This document shows, in pieces, positions 42,789 through 51,945 of a stretch of 64,000 nucleotides of DNA (positions are counted from its first letter, which is position 1; every line of letters begins with the position of its first letter). The stretch is from Desulfosudis oleivorans Hxd3 (GTDB lineage: Bacteria; Desulfobacterota; Desulfobacteria; Desulfobacterales; Desulfosudaceae). The stretch is from contig NC_009943.1 of assembly GCF_000018405.1 (NCBI RefSeq), forward strand, positions 1,181,001 to 1,245,000, given 5' to 3'. The position numbers and the translations under genes are program-made. The notes beneath the pieces were generated by a model, which ran no database searches, was not told where the DNA came from, and was given only the letters and a program-made list of their open reading frames with translations.

Positions 42789-43669
42789 GCCTAAAACCAC
42801 CCATGACCGGCAAACGGAAAATCCTGATCGCCTATGCGGCGTATTCCCTTGCGATGATAGCCCTTTTCATGGTGCTGCTGTTTCCGGATCAGGCGGTGCG
42901 TGACTTTCTGGAACAGCGTGCCGGTGGCATTTATCCGGACATGCGGATTCGTATCGGCGCGTTGCGGCCCGCCCTGCCTTTCAGTGTACGCATGGCGGAT
43001 GTGTCGGTCTTCTGGCAGGACAGGCCCTATGGAGATTTTGAGTATGTGAAGGTCACCCCGTCCGTCTTTTCCATGTGGCGCCATCGGCGTCCCTTGTCAT
43101 TCAAGGGCCGGACATTCGATGGGCGTTTTAAGGGCGTCTGCGGCCAGGACAGAAAGACAGACGCCTGGACCCTTGACGTCGCCTTTTCCGGTATGGCGCT
43201 GGGGGCCATGGAGGGGGTCCAGCGCCTGCTGCCCCACGAGATCAAAGGTACGGCCGCCGGACATATAAAAGCGGTCCTTGACAACGGCGGCCGGCCACTT
43301 GCAGAATACGATGTGGTGTTGTCTGATGTGGTGGTGGCCCTTTCCGCTCCGGTTTTTTCCATCGATACCGTGGCTTTTGACCGGATTGAGGCAGCCGTGG
43401 TCATGGAGGGGAACCGGGTGCGGATAGAAAACTGCACCGGCAGCGGCGAACAACTGGATGGCGAGCTGTCGGGAGAGATTCAGGTGCGACAGCCGTATGG
43501 CCAGAGCCTGTTGCGGGTGAAGGGGTTTGTCAGGCCCCAGGCGTCCCTTGTGGCCAAGCTGGGAGAGTCCCTGCCGGTGGAGATGGTGCTGGGGCAAAAC
43601 GCCGGGGAAAAAGGGTTGCCGATTTCCTTTACCGGGACACTGGCCGATCCGAAAGTCTCGTTTAAATAG
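42785..43669 (+). CDS. gspN: type II secretion protein GspN
   Basis: 294 residues with a single N-terminal helix (YAAYSLAMIALFMVLLFP at about 15-33) and a beta-rich AsmA/TamB-like periplasmic part. GspN is an accessory gene of some type II systems and is common in deltaproteobacterial ones. Its role is unclear. It starts in the overlap with gspM and ends about 37 bases before gspC. Confidence 0.8.
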   Translation: MSLKPPMTGKRKILIAYAAYSLAMIALFMVLLFPDQAVRDFLEQRAGGIYPDMRIRIGALRPALPFSVRMADVSVFWQDRPYGDFEYVKVTPSVFSMWRHRRPLSFKGRTFDGRFKGVCGQDRKTDAWTLDVAFSGMALGAMEGVQRLLPHEIKGTAAGHIKAVLDNGGRPLAEYDVVLSDVVVALSAPVFSIDTVAFDRIEAAVVMEGNRVRIENCTGSGEQLDGELSGEIQVRQPYGQSLLRVKGFVRPQASLVAKLGESLPVEMVLGQNAGEKGLPISFTGTLADPKVSFK

Positions 43670-43706
43670 GTGAAACAGGAATGGTCGTGGATGGAGATGG
43701 TCACGA

Positions 43707-44588
43707 ATGATTAAAAGGGGTGTTGTCATCGCGAATCTGCTGCTGATCATGCTGGCGGCCTATATGGGCGTGGACCTGTTTTACGGCATGGTGACAGCCC
43801 GGTTCAGCATGAATGCCGTTTCAGCGACGCCGGGAACCCGGAATCCGGCCTCCGATCGTCCCGCTGTCACCCGGCAACCCGTTTCCGCCTATTCGGCCAT
43901 TGCCGGGCGCAACCTGTTCAAGGCCACCAAAAGCGAAGTGGCCGTACAACCGGAAATCGACGTGACCAGCCTGAAGAAAACCGACCTGGCCTTAACGCTG
44001 GTGGGCACCATCTCGGGCATGGGCAAGGATTCATACGCCATTATCGAGCGGACCCGGGAGCGGCAGCAGGACCTTTATAAGGTCGGGGATACCGTTGATA
44101 ACGCAACGGTGAAGCTGATTCTCCGAAAACGGGTGGTGCTGACCGTCAACGGGGTGGATGAGGTCCTGGAAATGACCGACGCGCTTTTTGCCGAGGATGC
44201 GGGACGGAGTCGTTTCAATCCGGCGGCTGCCGGCCGCCGGGCCAGTGGACTGGACAGGGCCGCCAGTGTGCGCAACGTTACACTGGATCGCAGCGAAATG
44301 GAGAGCGCGTTCAACAATGTCAATGATCTGATGCGAAGTGTCCGCATCCGTCCTCACTTTACCAACGGTCAGCCCGATGGCCTCAGCCTGGAGAGCGTGG
44401 CACCGGATTCTATCTTTCAGGAGATGGGGTTGCAGAGCAAGGATGTGATCGTGGGGGTAAACGGGAAAAAGATCAGCACCGTGGATGACTGCATGGAGGT
44501 TTACAAGAGCCTGAGTGACGCGTCGGCTGTGGTGCTTGAGGTCAACCGGGGCGGACAGCGGGAGTTGATCCATTATAACGTTCAATAG
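43707..44588 (+). CDS. gspC: type II secretion protein GspC with PDZ domain
   Basis: 293 residues. The N-terminal membrane helix (IANLLLIMLAAYMGVDLFY) is followed by the homology region (AYSAIAGRNLFKATKSEV) and a C-terminal PDZ-type domain (GLSLESVAPDSIFQEMGLQSKDVIVGVNG). GspC couples the inner platform to the secretin and helps choose substrates through the PDZ domain. In many operons gspC comes first; here it follows gspN and sits directly before gspD. Confidence 0.9.
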   Translation: MIKRGVVIANLLLIMLAAYMGVDLFYGMVTARFSMNAVSATPGTRNPASDRPAVTRQPVSAYSAIAGRNLFKATKSEVAVQPEIDVTSLKKTDLALTLVGTISGMGKDSYAIIERTRERQQDLYKVGDTVDNATVKLILRKRVVLTVNGVDEVLEMTDALFAEDAGRSRFNPAAAGRRASGLDRAASVRNVTLDRSEMESAFNNVNDLMRSVRIRPHFTNGQPDGLSLESVAPDSIFQEMGLQSKDVIVGVNGKKISTVDDCMEVYKSLSDASAVVLEVNRGGQRELIHYNVQ

Positions 44589-44635
44589 GCTTTGACGATT
44601 CTGGCGGAAGCCGGGAATATTTTTTCGCGGAGAAA

Positions 44636-47038
44636 ATGATGAAATATGGCATAAGGCAACTGGTATCTGTGGCGGTCTGCACGGGCGTACTGCTGGGCGT
44701 TTACCCCCTGGCGGCCGAAGAGCCGGCCCCGGGCCCGGCCCTGCTTCAAAGGATTCGGGAACGGAGAGATCTGCCGGTGAAACGTCCCCAGCCGGTTCGG
44801 AAAACGTTAGTGGACCAGGTCTCGGACGCGCCCTCCTTGCCGGAGGGGTTGCCGACGGCTGCCGATGACGGAGAGAACCTGGTTTCCGTGGATTTCAATG
44901 ATGTGGACCTGGCGGTTTTCATCAAGTTCATCAGCGAGGTTACCGGTAAGAATTTTGTGCTTGACCAGAACGTGCGCACCAAGGTCACAGTGATCAGCCC
45001 TTCCAAGATTCCCGTGGAAGAGGCCTACCGGGTATTTGAGTCGGTGCTGGAGGTGTATGGATTTGCCACGGTGGAGGCGGGCGACATTATTAAAGTGGTC
45101 AAGGCGGGTGACGCCCGGTCCAAGAGTATCGAAACCGGTCTGGTAAAAGAGGGCAGAGCGCCGGACGATAAACTGGTGACCCAGATCATTCCCCTGCGGT
45201 ATGCCGATGCCAATGAGATCAAGGGGCTTTTCACCCCCCTGGTTTCCAAGGACAGCGTGCTGCTGGCCTACCCCTCCACCAACATGCTGATTCTCACCGA
45301 CGCCTATTCCAACATTCAGCGGCTGATGAGAATTCTTGACGCTATTGATGTCACGGGCATCGGCCGGCAGGTGTCCGTGATTCCGCTGGAATACGCCGAC
45401 GCGTCAAAAATGGTTTCCATTCTGGAGGTGGTGTTTAGGGAGGCGGTGGACCGGGGCGGACCCCCGCAGCGGGGTGGCACCGAACCCACGGACAAAATCC
45501 GGCTGGTGGCTGATGATCGGGCCAACGTGGTGATCATGCTGGCCAGTGAGTCGGAAACCGTTAAAATACGGAAGCTGATCACCCTGCTGGACAAGAAAGT
45601 GCAGCAGGGCAAGGAACGGATTCATGTCTACTACCTGAAGAATGCCGATGCCGAGGAGCTGGCCAAGGTTCTGCAGATGCTGCCCGAGAAACAGGGGGAT
45701 GCAACTGCCGAGGGCAAAAAACTGGCGCCGGTGCTCTCAAAGGCCATCAACATCACGGCCGATGCTTCCACCAACAGCCTGATCATCATGGCCGAGCGGG
45801 ACGACTACCTGGTGCTCAAGGAGATTATCGAAAAACTCGACATTCCCCGGTCCATGGTCTATATCGAGTGCCTCATTGCCGAAGTGAACATCAACAAGGA
45901 TTTTGAACTGGGCGCCGAATGGCTTGTGGGTGGTAAAGGCAGTTATGATGACAAGGACGGGGGATACGCCGTGGGGTTCGGTGGTGGCAGCGACACGGGC
46001 TATGCAAACGTGGCACGCATGGCCATGGGCGGGCTGCCCAGCGGGTTTTCCGTGGGGGCCATGGCCGAATCCATCGTGGTAGGCGGCATCGAGTATCCCA
46101 ACCTGGCCGCGGTGGTGCGGGCCTTTAAGAAGGACAAGGATGTTCAGATCCTGTCTACTCCCCAGATCATGACCACGGACAACCAGGAGGCCACCATCAC
46201 GGTGGGTAAAAACATTCCCTACCTGACCAAGATCGGCACCACCTCCTCGGAAGAGACCTACAGCAATTACGAGTACAAGGATGTGGGCATCTCCCTGAAG
46301 ATCAAACCCCAGATCAACGAAAACCGGCTGATCCGGCTGGATATCGAACAGGAGCTGACCAAGCTGGACCAGCTGACCACTGTCTCCTTGGACCGGCCGG
46401 CCACGTTGAAACGCGGTATCACCACCAACGTGATCGTTCATGACGAACACACCATCGTCATCGGCGGGCTGATTGACGACAGCATGTCCCGGGTGGAGTA
46501 CAAGGTGCCCTGCCTGGGAGATATTCCGTTTCTGGGATGGTTGTTCAAGGGGCTTTCCCGATCCAGCGAAAAGACCAACCTGCTTGTATTCCTGACCCCC
46601 CATGTGATCAAGACGGCGCGGGAAGCGGACAATATCTATCAACAGAAGCAGGGCGATCTGGATGCGGTTCGCGGCGGCAGTTTTTCCCTGTATCCGGATG
46701 CCAGGGAGGATGCTTCTGCGATTGATGTCACGCCGGTATCTTCATCGGATACGACACCGGCGGATGATGCCCATCAGGAAAACGAGGGGGAAGATATGAC
46801 AGCGGCGGGGGTGGTCGTGACCGAAGGAGACGGTGTGGACCGACCTGAACCCATGCCGGAAAAAGCGGTGGCCGCCCCGGCTGCATCTGAAGCCGATGCC
46901 GCCGAGGCCAAGCCTGTGCCTGAAACCGCCCCGCCGGTGACCGGCGGGACAGAGGCGGACGGGGAGACCTCACCTTCCGTGGAGGCGCAGCCGGACGGGG
47001 ACCTGCCGGTTCCTTTATCGCCGGAAGCGGGGTCATAA
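44636..47038 (+). CDS. gspD: type II secretion secretin GspD
   Basis: 800 residues. A signal peptide (residues about 10-27) is followed by N0 (VSVDFNDVDLAVFIKFISE) and N1-N3 repeats (IPLRYADANEIKGLFTPLV and IPLEYADASKMVSILEVVF). The secretin core follows, with ILSTPQIMTTDNQEATITVG, the VPCLGDIPFLGWLF signature and LLVFLTPHVI. It forms the outer-membrane channel. The last 120 residues or so (about 680-800) are an acidic, Pro/Ala/Glu/Asp-rich low-complexity tail that is unusual for GspD. No pilotin gene is adjacent. An alternative ATG is three bases downstream of the first. Confidence 0.93.
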   Translation: MMKYGIRQLVSVAVCTGVLLGVYPLAAEEPAPGPALLQRIRERRDLPVKRPQPVRKTLVDQVSDAPSLPEGLPTAADDGENLVSVDFNDVDLAVFIKFISEVTGKNFVLDQNVRTKVTVISPSKIPVEEAYRVFESVLEVYGFATVEAGDIIKVVKAGDARSKSIETGLVKEGRAPDDKLVTQIIPLRYADANEIKGLFTPLVSKDSVLLAYPSTNMLILTDAYSNIQRLMRILDAIDVTGIGRQVSVIPLEYADASKMVSILEVVFREAVDRGGPPQRGGTEPTDKIRLVADDRANVVIMLASESETVKIRKLITLLDKKVQQGKERIHVYYLKNADAEELAKVLQMLPEKQGDATAEGKKLAPVLSKAINITADASTNSLIIMAERDDYLVLKEIIEKLDIPRSMVYIECLIAEVNINKDFELGAEWLVGGKGSYDDKDGGYAVGFGGGSDTGYANVARMAMGGLPSGFSVGAMAESIVVGGIEYPNLAAVVRAFKKDKDVQILSTPQIMTTDNQEATITVGKNIPYLTKIGTTSSEETYSNYEYKDVGISLKIKPQINENRLIRLDIEQELTKLDQLTTVSLDRPATLKRGITTNVIVHDEHTIVIGGLIDDSMSRVEYKVPCLGDIPFLGWLFKGLSRSSEKTNLLVFLTPHVIKTAREADNIYQQKQGDLDAVRGGSFSLYPDAREDASAIDVTPVSSSDTTPADDAHQENEGEDMTAAGVVVTEGDGVDRPEPMPEKAVAAPAASEADAAEAKPVPETAPPVTGGTEADGETSPSVEAQPDGDLPVPLSPEAGS

Positions 47039-47041
47039 GAG

Positions 47042-48754
47042 ATGCCCATGAGCAGAGATCTGTTACAGGCACTGAAAACCCGCGCCGTTCTTTCCGAACA
47101 GCAGGCCGAGAAGATAGAACGGCTGATCAATGGGGGCCGGGCCAATATTGGTGAGCTTCTTGTCAAGCGGAAGCTGGTGACCGAACCGCAACTGCTGTCC
47201 GCATACAGTGAGCTCTTCGGCATTCCGGTCTGCGAGGCGGCCCAGCCGGACGAGAGTGTGATGGCCATCCCCGAAAAGGTGCCGGCCGCGTTTCTCAAAC
47301 GGTATCTCATGGTGCCGCTGAAAATGTCGTCCCACGGCCACGGGGCGGTCTCCGGTTGTCAGGTGGCGGTCAACGATCCGTCCCGGCTTCATGCAGTGGA
47401 CGATCTGACAAGGCTGATGGGTGTAGAAACATGCTCCCTGGTACTGGCCACCCGGGACCATATTTTTTCCGCCGTGGGAATGCTTTACGGCAGCGGAGAC
47501 GGGGCGGCCGAAGAAATTGTCCGCGACATGGAGGGGGCCGAAGACATTCTTGACGAGCTCGACGAGGCCGCTGACCTTCTGGACGATGCCAGTGACGCGC
47601 CTATTATCAAGCTGGTCAACCATATCGTGGCCCAGTCGGTGAAGGCCGAGGCCAGTGACATCCATATTGAGGCATACCAGGACACCTTTAAGATACGGTA
47701 CCGGGTGGACGGCATCCTCTATGATTTTCTGAGCCCGCCCAAGCGCATTCAGCCGGCCCTGGTCTCCCGCATCAAGGTCATGGCAAAAATGAACATCGCG
47801 GAAAAGCGCCTTCCCCAGGACGGCCGCATGCAGGTCCGGCTGGGAGACAAGGAGGTGGATATCCGCGTCTCTTCGATTCCCATTACCGCCGGTGAGCGGC
47901 TGGTGCTTCGGCTGCTCAACAAGGCCAGCTCCATGCTGGGGTTGCAGGAGATCGGTTTTTCCCGCCAGACCTTTGATCTGTTCAGCCGCCTGATCCGGTA
48001 TTCCAACGGCATCATCCTGGTGACCGGCCCCACCGGTTCAGGCAAGACCACCACCCTTTACGCCGCCCTTTCCACCATCAACACGCCGGACATCAACATC
48101 ATCACCATTGAAGATCCGGTGGAGTACCAGGTCAGCGGCATCAACCAGATCCAGGTGAATCAGAAGATCGGCCTGACCTTTGCCCGGGGCCTGCGCTCCA
48201 TTGTGCGGCAAGACCCGGATGTAATCCTCATCGGCGAAATTCGGGACCAGGAGACGGCGGATATCGCGGTGCAGTCTGCCCTGACCGGCCACCTGGTCTT
48301 TTCCACGCTTCACACCAATGATTCGGCCAGCGCCGTCACCCGGCTGGTGGATATCGGGGTGGAACCGTTTCTGCTGTCTTCCTCGGTAATCGCCGTGATC
48401 GCCCAGCGGCTGGTGCGGGTGCTGTGCCCCCGATGCAAGGAGGCCTATGTGCCGGATGACTCGGCCATTCTGAGTATCGGGGCCTCCGTCGAATTGTTTG
48501 CCGGAAAAACGATTTACCGCAAAACGGGGTGTGATCACTGCCTGGGTACCGGCTACAGCGGCCGGATCGCGATTTTCGAGATACTGGTAATGGATGAGAA
48601 GATCAAGAAGATGGTGCTGACCACCCACGATTCGGGACGGATCGAGGCGGCGGCGGTCAAACATGGGATGATCACCCTTCGCCAGGACGGTATTCACAAA
48701 GTGCTGGACGGGGTGACCAGCATCGCCGAAGTGTTGCGGGTAACCCAGCGATGA
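47042..48754 (+). CDS. gspE: type II secretion ATPase GspE
   Basis: 570 residues. An N-terminal GspE/PilB domain (about 20-150) precedes the ATPase core, with Walker A GPTGSGKTT, the Asp box IITIEDPVEYQ, Walker B VILIGEIRDQETADI and the His box LVFSTLHTNDSASA. A zinc-finger pair CPRC and CDHC lies about 50 residues apart. It powers pseudopilus assembly from the cytoplasm. It starts three bases after gspD. The next gene overlaps its stop. Confidence 0.95.
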   Translation: MPMSRDLLQALKTRAVLSEQQAEKIERLINGGRANIGELLVKRKLVTEPQLLSAYSELFGIPVCEAAQPDESVMAIPEKVPAAFLKRYLMVPLKMSSHGHGAVSGCQVAVNDPSRLHAVDDLTRLMGVETCSLVLATRDHIFSAVGMLYGSGDGAAEEIVRDMEGAEDILDELDEAADLLDDASDAPIIKLVNHIVAQSVKAEASDIHIEAYQDTFKIRYRVDGILYDFLSPPKRIQPALVSRIKVMAKMNIAEKRLPQDGRMQVRLGDKEVDIRVSSIPITAGERLVLRLLNKASSMLGLQEIGFSRQTFDLFSRLIRYSNGIILVTGPTGSGKTTTLYAALSTINTPDINIITIEDPVEYQVSGINQIQVNQKIGLTFARGLRSIVRQDPDVILIGEIRDQETADIAVQSALTGHLVFSTLHTNDSASAVTRLVDIGVEPFLLSSSVIAVIAQRLVRVLCPRCKEAYVPDDSAILSIGASVELFAGKTIYRKTGCDHCLGTGYSGRIAIFEILVMDEKIKKMVLTTHDSGRIEAAAVKHGMITLRQDGIHKVLDGVTSIAEVLRVTQR

Positions 48755-49167
48755 TGGAGCGGACCGGCTTTTGCAAAACAACGACGAAACAGGCAGCCTG
48801 GCTGTTTTTTTTCTCTTTTTTTATTTGCTGCGCCACTGCCGGTCCGGTGGTGTCAGAGGATAGGCATGATTCGGGGACTATTGAAAACCCGGCAGCCGCC
48901 GGGGCAACGCCTTCCGGCGCGGTGCGGTTGTTTCAGCGGTATATTTCCCCCATCGACGGGGACCGGTGTCCCATGCATCCCTCATGCTCGGCCTACAGCC
49001 TTAGTGCCCTTGAGAAACACGGTCTGCTGATGGGCTGGATCATGACCTGCGACCGCCTGTTGCGGTGCGGCCGGGATGAACTGACCCTTGCGCCGCGCGT
49101 GGTGGTGAATGGCCGGGTCCGGTGTTATGATTCCGTGGAGCGCAATGATTTCTGGTGGACAAAATAA
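48751..49167 (+). CDS. YidD-like protein with an N-terminal signal peptide
   Basis: 138 residues. Residues about 58-125 match YidD (membrane protein insertion efficiency factor): RLFQRYISPIDGDRCPMHPSCSAY, then KHG, GW and RLLRC. Ordinary YidD is about 85 residues and lacks a leader. This one starts with a basic segment and a hydrophobic helix (QAAWLFFFSFFICCATAGPVV) like a signal peptide or anchor. It overlaps gspE by four bases and is the last-but-one gene of the secretion operon. YidD proper helps YidC insert membrane proteins. An exported copy next to type II secretion genes may do something different. Confidence 0.75.
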   Translation: MMERTGFCKTTTKQAAWLFFFSFFICCATAGPVVSEDRHDSGTIENPAAAGATPSGAVRLFQRYISPIDGDRCPMHPSCSAYSLSALEKHGLLMGWIMTCDRLLRCGRDELTLAPRVVVNGRVRCYDSVERNDFWWTK

Positions 49168-50140
49168 CAGGGCGGTTTGCCGGATGCTTGCCGCGACATT
49201 CTGTACGGGAATATATATTGCGGGCCTCCTTGTGATTCCGGCGGTTGCCGGTGAAGGGCCTCTGACCATATCCGCGGATCAGCAGATCGGCCTGGGAGAC
49301 CATTTTTTCAAATCCGGGGAGTATGATCGGGCGGTCACTGCCTACGAAACCTTTCTCTATTTTTTCCCTGACCACGAGCAGACCGAGTACTCCCGGTTAC
49401 AGATTGCCCGGGCTTTCTTGAAAACGGGAAAGACCGAAGCGGCCCTTGAACGGTTTGAAAAGATTTACAGCGAGGGTAGTGGCACACAGTTCCAGGTGGA
49501 GGCGGGTTTTATGGCGGCCCGCTGTTATACGGCCCTGGGTATGAAGGACCGGGCCCTGTCGATGTTAAGTCTGGTGGGAGAAACCACCGAAGACCCCGCG
49601 GTCAGGGAACGAATTTTCTACGAGACCGGCTGGACCTGGCTGGAAGCGTTTCCGGTGTTGACCGAAACAGAGATTGCGGCGGCGGCGGCAAATTTTGAAC
49701 AGATTCCGGTGACGGCCGGAAAGCGCTTGCATGTGCAGGCCGTGCTTGACGCACTGGAACAGGCCCGGCATGACGATGACGGTCTGCTGGCCTCAATGAA
49801 AAGCCCCGGTCTTGCCGGAACCCTGGCAGTGATGCCCGGGGCCGGGTATCTGTATTGTGGACGATACCACGACGCGCTGATCTCCTTTCTTTTCAACGGC
49901 GCCATGATGCTGGCCGCCTGGGAGGCGTTTGACGAGGGCCATGAGGCCCTGGGGGCCGTTCTTTCCGTTGTGGAGCTGGGGTTTTACGGCGGAAGCATCT
50001 ATGGCTCCATGTCGGCGGTCCACAAGCACAACCACCGCCGGACCAGCATCTTTATGGAGGGGCTTCGTTCCATCAGCGCGGGTTTTGTGCCGGCAGGGGA
50101 GGGGGTGGAGGTGAGAGTGTCCTTTCAGCAGCCGTTCTGA
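49145..50140 (+). CDS. exported TPR protein, YidD-linked
   Basis: 331 residues from the ATG at 49145, set by GTGGAG; ATGs at 49109 and 49184 are alternatives. A hydrophobic signal segment (LAATFCTGIYIAGLLVIPAVAG) is followed by tetratricopeptide-like repeats to about residue 200 (FFKSGEYDRAVTAYETFLYFFP and FLKTGKTEAALERFEKIY). The C-terminal third has two Gly-rich hydrophobic stretches (GTLAVMPGAGYLYCGRYHDAL and FLFNGAMMLAAWEAF) that could be membrane hairpins. It starts 23 bases inside the YidD-like gene, so the two are a coupled pair. Function unknown. Confidence 0.7.
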   Translation: MISGGQNNRAVCRMLAATFCTGIYIAGLLVIPAVAGEGPLTISADQQIGLGDHFFKSGEYDRAVTAYETFLYFFPDHEQTEYSRLQIARAFLKTGKTEAALERFEKIYSEGSGTQFQVEAGFMAARCYTALGMKDRALSMLSLVGETTEDPAVRERIFYETGWTWLEAFPVLTETEIAAAAANFEQIPVTAGKRLHVQAVLDALEQARHDDDGLLASMKSPGLAGTLAVMPGAGYLYCGRYHDALISFLFNGAMMLAAWEAFDEGHEALGAVLSVVELGFYGGSIYGSMSAVHKHNHRRTSIFMEGLRSISAGFVPAGEGVEVRVSFQQPF

Positions 50141-50162
50141 TGAAAGGACGCTACTGAACGAC

Positions 50163-50194
50163 AATTATCAATTATCAATTATCAATTATCAATC
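50163..50194. repeat. tandem heptamer AATTATC x4
   Basis: Four exact head-to-tail copies of AATTATC (50163-50190) plus a partial AATC, flanked on both sides by CGACAATTAT-like sequence. It fills the gap between the convergent ends of the TPR gene and gspF and is markedly AT-rich against its surroundings. Confidence 0.85.
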
Positions 50195-50216
50195 GACAAT
50201 TATTAAAGGTCTTTTG

Positions 50217-51446
50217 CTACCCGGCAAACTGGTACATTTCAAAAATGGGCAGGATGATGGAGAGCACGATAAATCCGATTACGATACCCATGGAAATCAC
50301 CAGCAGCGGTTCCAGCAGCGACGTCAGGCCCACCAGAGCGGCGTCCACCTCGTTTTCAAATACATCCGCCGTGCGTTGAAGCATCTGCTCAATATTTCCG
50401 CTCTGTTCCCCCACTTTGATCATCTGTACGGAGAGATGAGGAAACACCCCTGTGATCTCCAGACTGCTTCCCAGTCCTTCCCCCTTTTCGACATCAGTGG
50501 CCGCGGCCGTCACCGCGTCGGCAATAATTGTGTTGCCAACGATGTTCTTGACGATGTCCAGAGCCGTCAGCATGGGAATGCCGTTTTCCAGAAGGGAGCC
50601 CAGGGTTCTGGAAAAACGGGCCACTGCGATTTTCTGCACCAGGCTTTTTAAGCCCGGCACACGCAGAAGGGCCGTGTCTAATAGATGGCGGCCCCGCCGG
50701 GTTTTTCTGAATTTCTGAAGGGCCAAAAAGAGAGCGACCCCGGCTGCCAGCAACACCCACCAGTAGGATTGCAGAAAGTCACTGGTGGCGATGACAATCC
50801 GCGTGGGAACGGGGAGCACCTGATTCATGTCTTCAAAAACCGAGACCAGCTGAGGCACGATTTTGACCAGAAGAAAAACCAGGACCCCGCTTCCCAGTAC
50901 GGTCATGACCAGGGGGTAGGCCAGGATGGCGGTGATGCGGTTGCGCTGTGCCTGCTGGGTCTCCTGCAGATCGGCCAGCCGCTCCAGCACGACTTCCAGT
51001 GTGCCGGAGGCCTCACCGGCCCGGACCATGTTGATATAGATGGGTGAGAAGATGTCGGGGAATCCTGCCAGGGCATCGGCAAAACTGTTGCCTTCCTCCA
51101 CCGATTCCTTGATGCGGGAGAGCGCCTTTTTCAGGGCCGCGGAGCCGGCCTGGGGAATAAGCGTATAGATGGCCGAAACAAGGGGGAAGCCCGAGCCCAC
51201 AAGGGTGGCCAGCTGTCGCGTGGCCGTGGCCAGTTCGCCTTTTCCAATACCGGAAAAAAGGCGCAGCCCTTCCGGCCATCTACCCCCGGCCTTTTGTTCC
51301 CTGCGGTCATAAGCCTCCGCAATGGCAACAGGGAACAGCTGCTGGCCGCGCAGCTTTTCCCGGGCCGCGGTCTCACCGTCGGCATCAATGATGCCGGACA
51401 CGGTCTTGCCGCCGGCATTCAGGGCGCTGTATTCATAGACAGGCAT
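50217..51446 (-). CDS. gspF: type II secretion inner-membrane protein GspF
   Basis: 409 residues. The N-terminal YEYSALNAGGKTVSG segment is typical of GspF. Two repeated T2SSF domains follow, with LATLVGSGFPLVSAIYTL and SRTLGSLLENGIPMLTALDIV, and three membrane helices (VLGSGVLVFLLVKIV, YWWVLLAAGVALFLALQ, LVISMGIVIGFIVLSIILPIFEMY). GspF is the rotor/platform subunit of the pseudopilus assembly machine. It is separated from the main operon and lies on the opposite strand, behind a pilin gene. Confidence 0.93.
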   Translation of the reverse strand: MPVYEYSALNAGGKTVSGIIDADGETAAREKLRGQQLFPVAIAEAYDRREQKAGGRWPEGLRLFSGIGKGELATATRQLATLVGSGFPLVSAIYTLIPQAGSAALKKALSRIKESVEEGNSFADALAGFPDIFSPIYINMVRAGEASGTLEVVLERLADLQETQQAQRNRITAILAYPLVMTVLGSGVLVFLLVKIVPQLVSVFEDMNQVLPVPTRIVIATSDFLQSYWWVLLAAGVALFLALQKFRKTRRGRHLLDTALLRVPGLKSLVQKIAVARFSRTLGSLLENGIPMLTALDIVKNIVGNTIIADAVTAAATDVEKGEGLGSSLEITGVFPHLSVQMIKVGEQSGNIEQMLQRTADVFENEVDAALVGLTSLLEPLLVISMGIVIGFIVLSIILPIFEMYQFAG

Positions 51447-51504
51447 GGTCAGTTCCGGATGGGAGCATAGTGTCGGTAATCAGCAGGCGCGGGGTGAGTC
51501 AGCC

Positions 51505-51945
51505 TCAAAATTGGGGCCCGATGATAGTGCTGTTCTTTTCATCCACTACACAATAGAAAATGCGCCGGCCATACATATTGGTCGGATCTGAGGAACCTCT
51601 TTGATGGTAGACAAAAGCTTCCATGTAGCCCTCTCCCGCAGCCGCCGGCTTTCCGAAAATCTGGGCCCTTACCCCGGTAGACAGGGTAAAGGTATAAGTG
51701 CCGTCGGATTTGAGTCCCACACTGTGACCCATGCCGGGGCTGTGGGTGAAATCCGGATAAGAACCGGTGATAAACTGCTCCGTGGCTACCGTCATCAGGT
51801 TGCGGGAGTCTGATATAGCCGCCACATCTCCAGAGCGGCACATCATGTCCGTGTAAGCCACAAACCCCATGTGGGAAAGGATTCCGATGATGGCAACCAC
51901 CATCATCAACTCCAACAGAGAAAAACCATCGGTTCTTCTTATCAT
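51505..51945 (-). CDS. type IV pilin-like protein (pseudopilin)
   Basis: 146 residues with a short leader and the prepilin site GFSLLELMMVVAIIGIL (Glu at +5). The globular part is beta-rich with two Cys (at about 34 and 135). It is not one of GspG-K by length or motifs, so it is an extra pilin. Its ATG overlaps the end of the upstream gene by four bases, and gspF follows after 58 bases, so the three probably form one transcript. Confidence 0.85.
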   Translation of the reverse strand: MIRRTDGFSLLELMMVVAIIGILSHMGFVAYTDMMCRSGDVAAISDSRNLMTVATEQFITGSYPDFTHSPGMGHSVGLKSDGTYTFTLSTGVRAQIFGKPAAAGEGYMEAFVYHQRGSSDPTNMYGRRIFYCVVDEKNSTIIGPQF

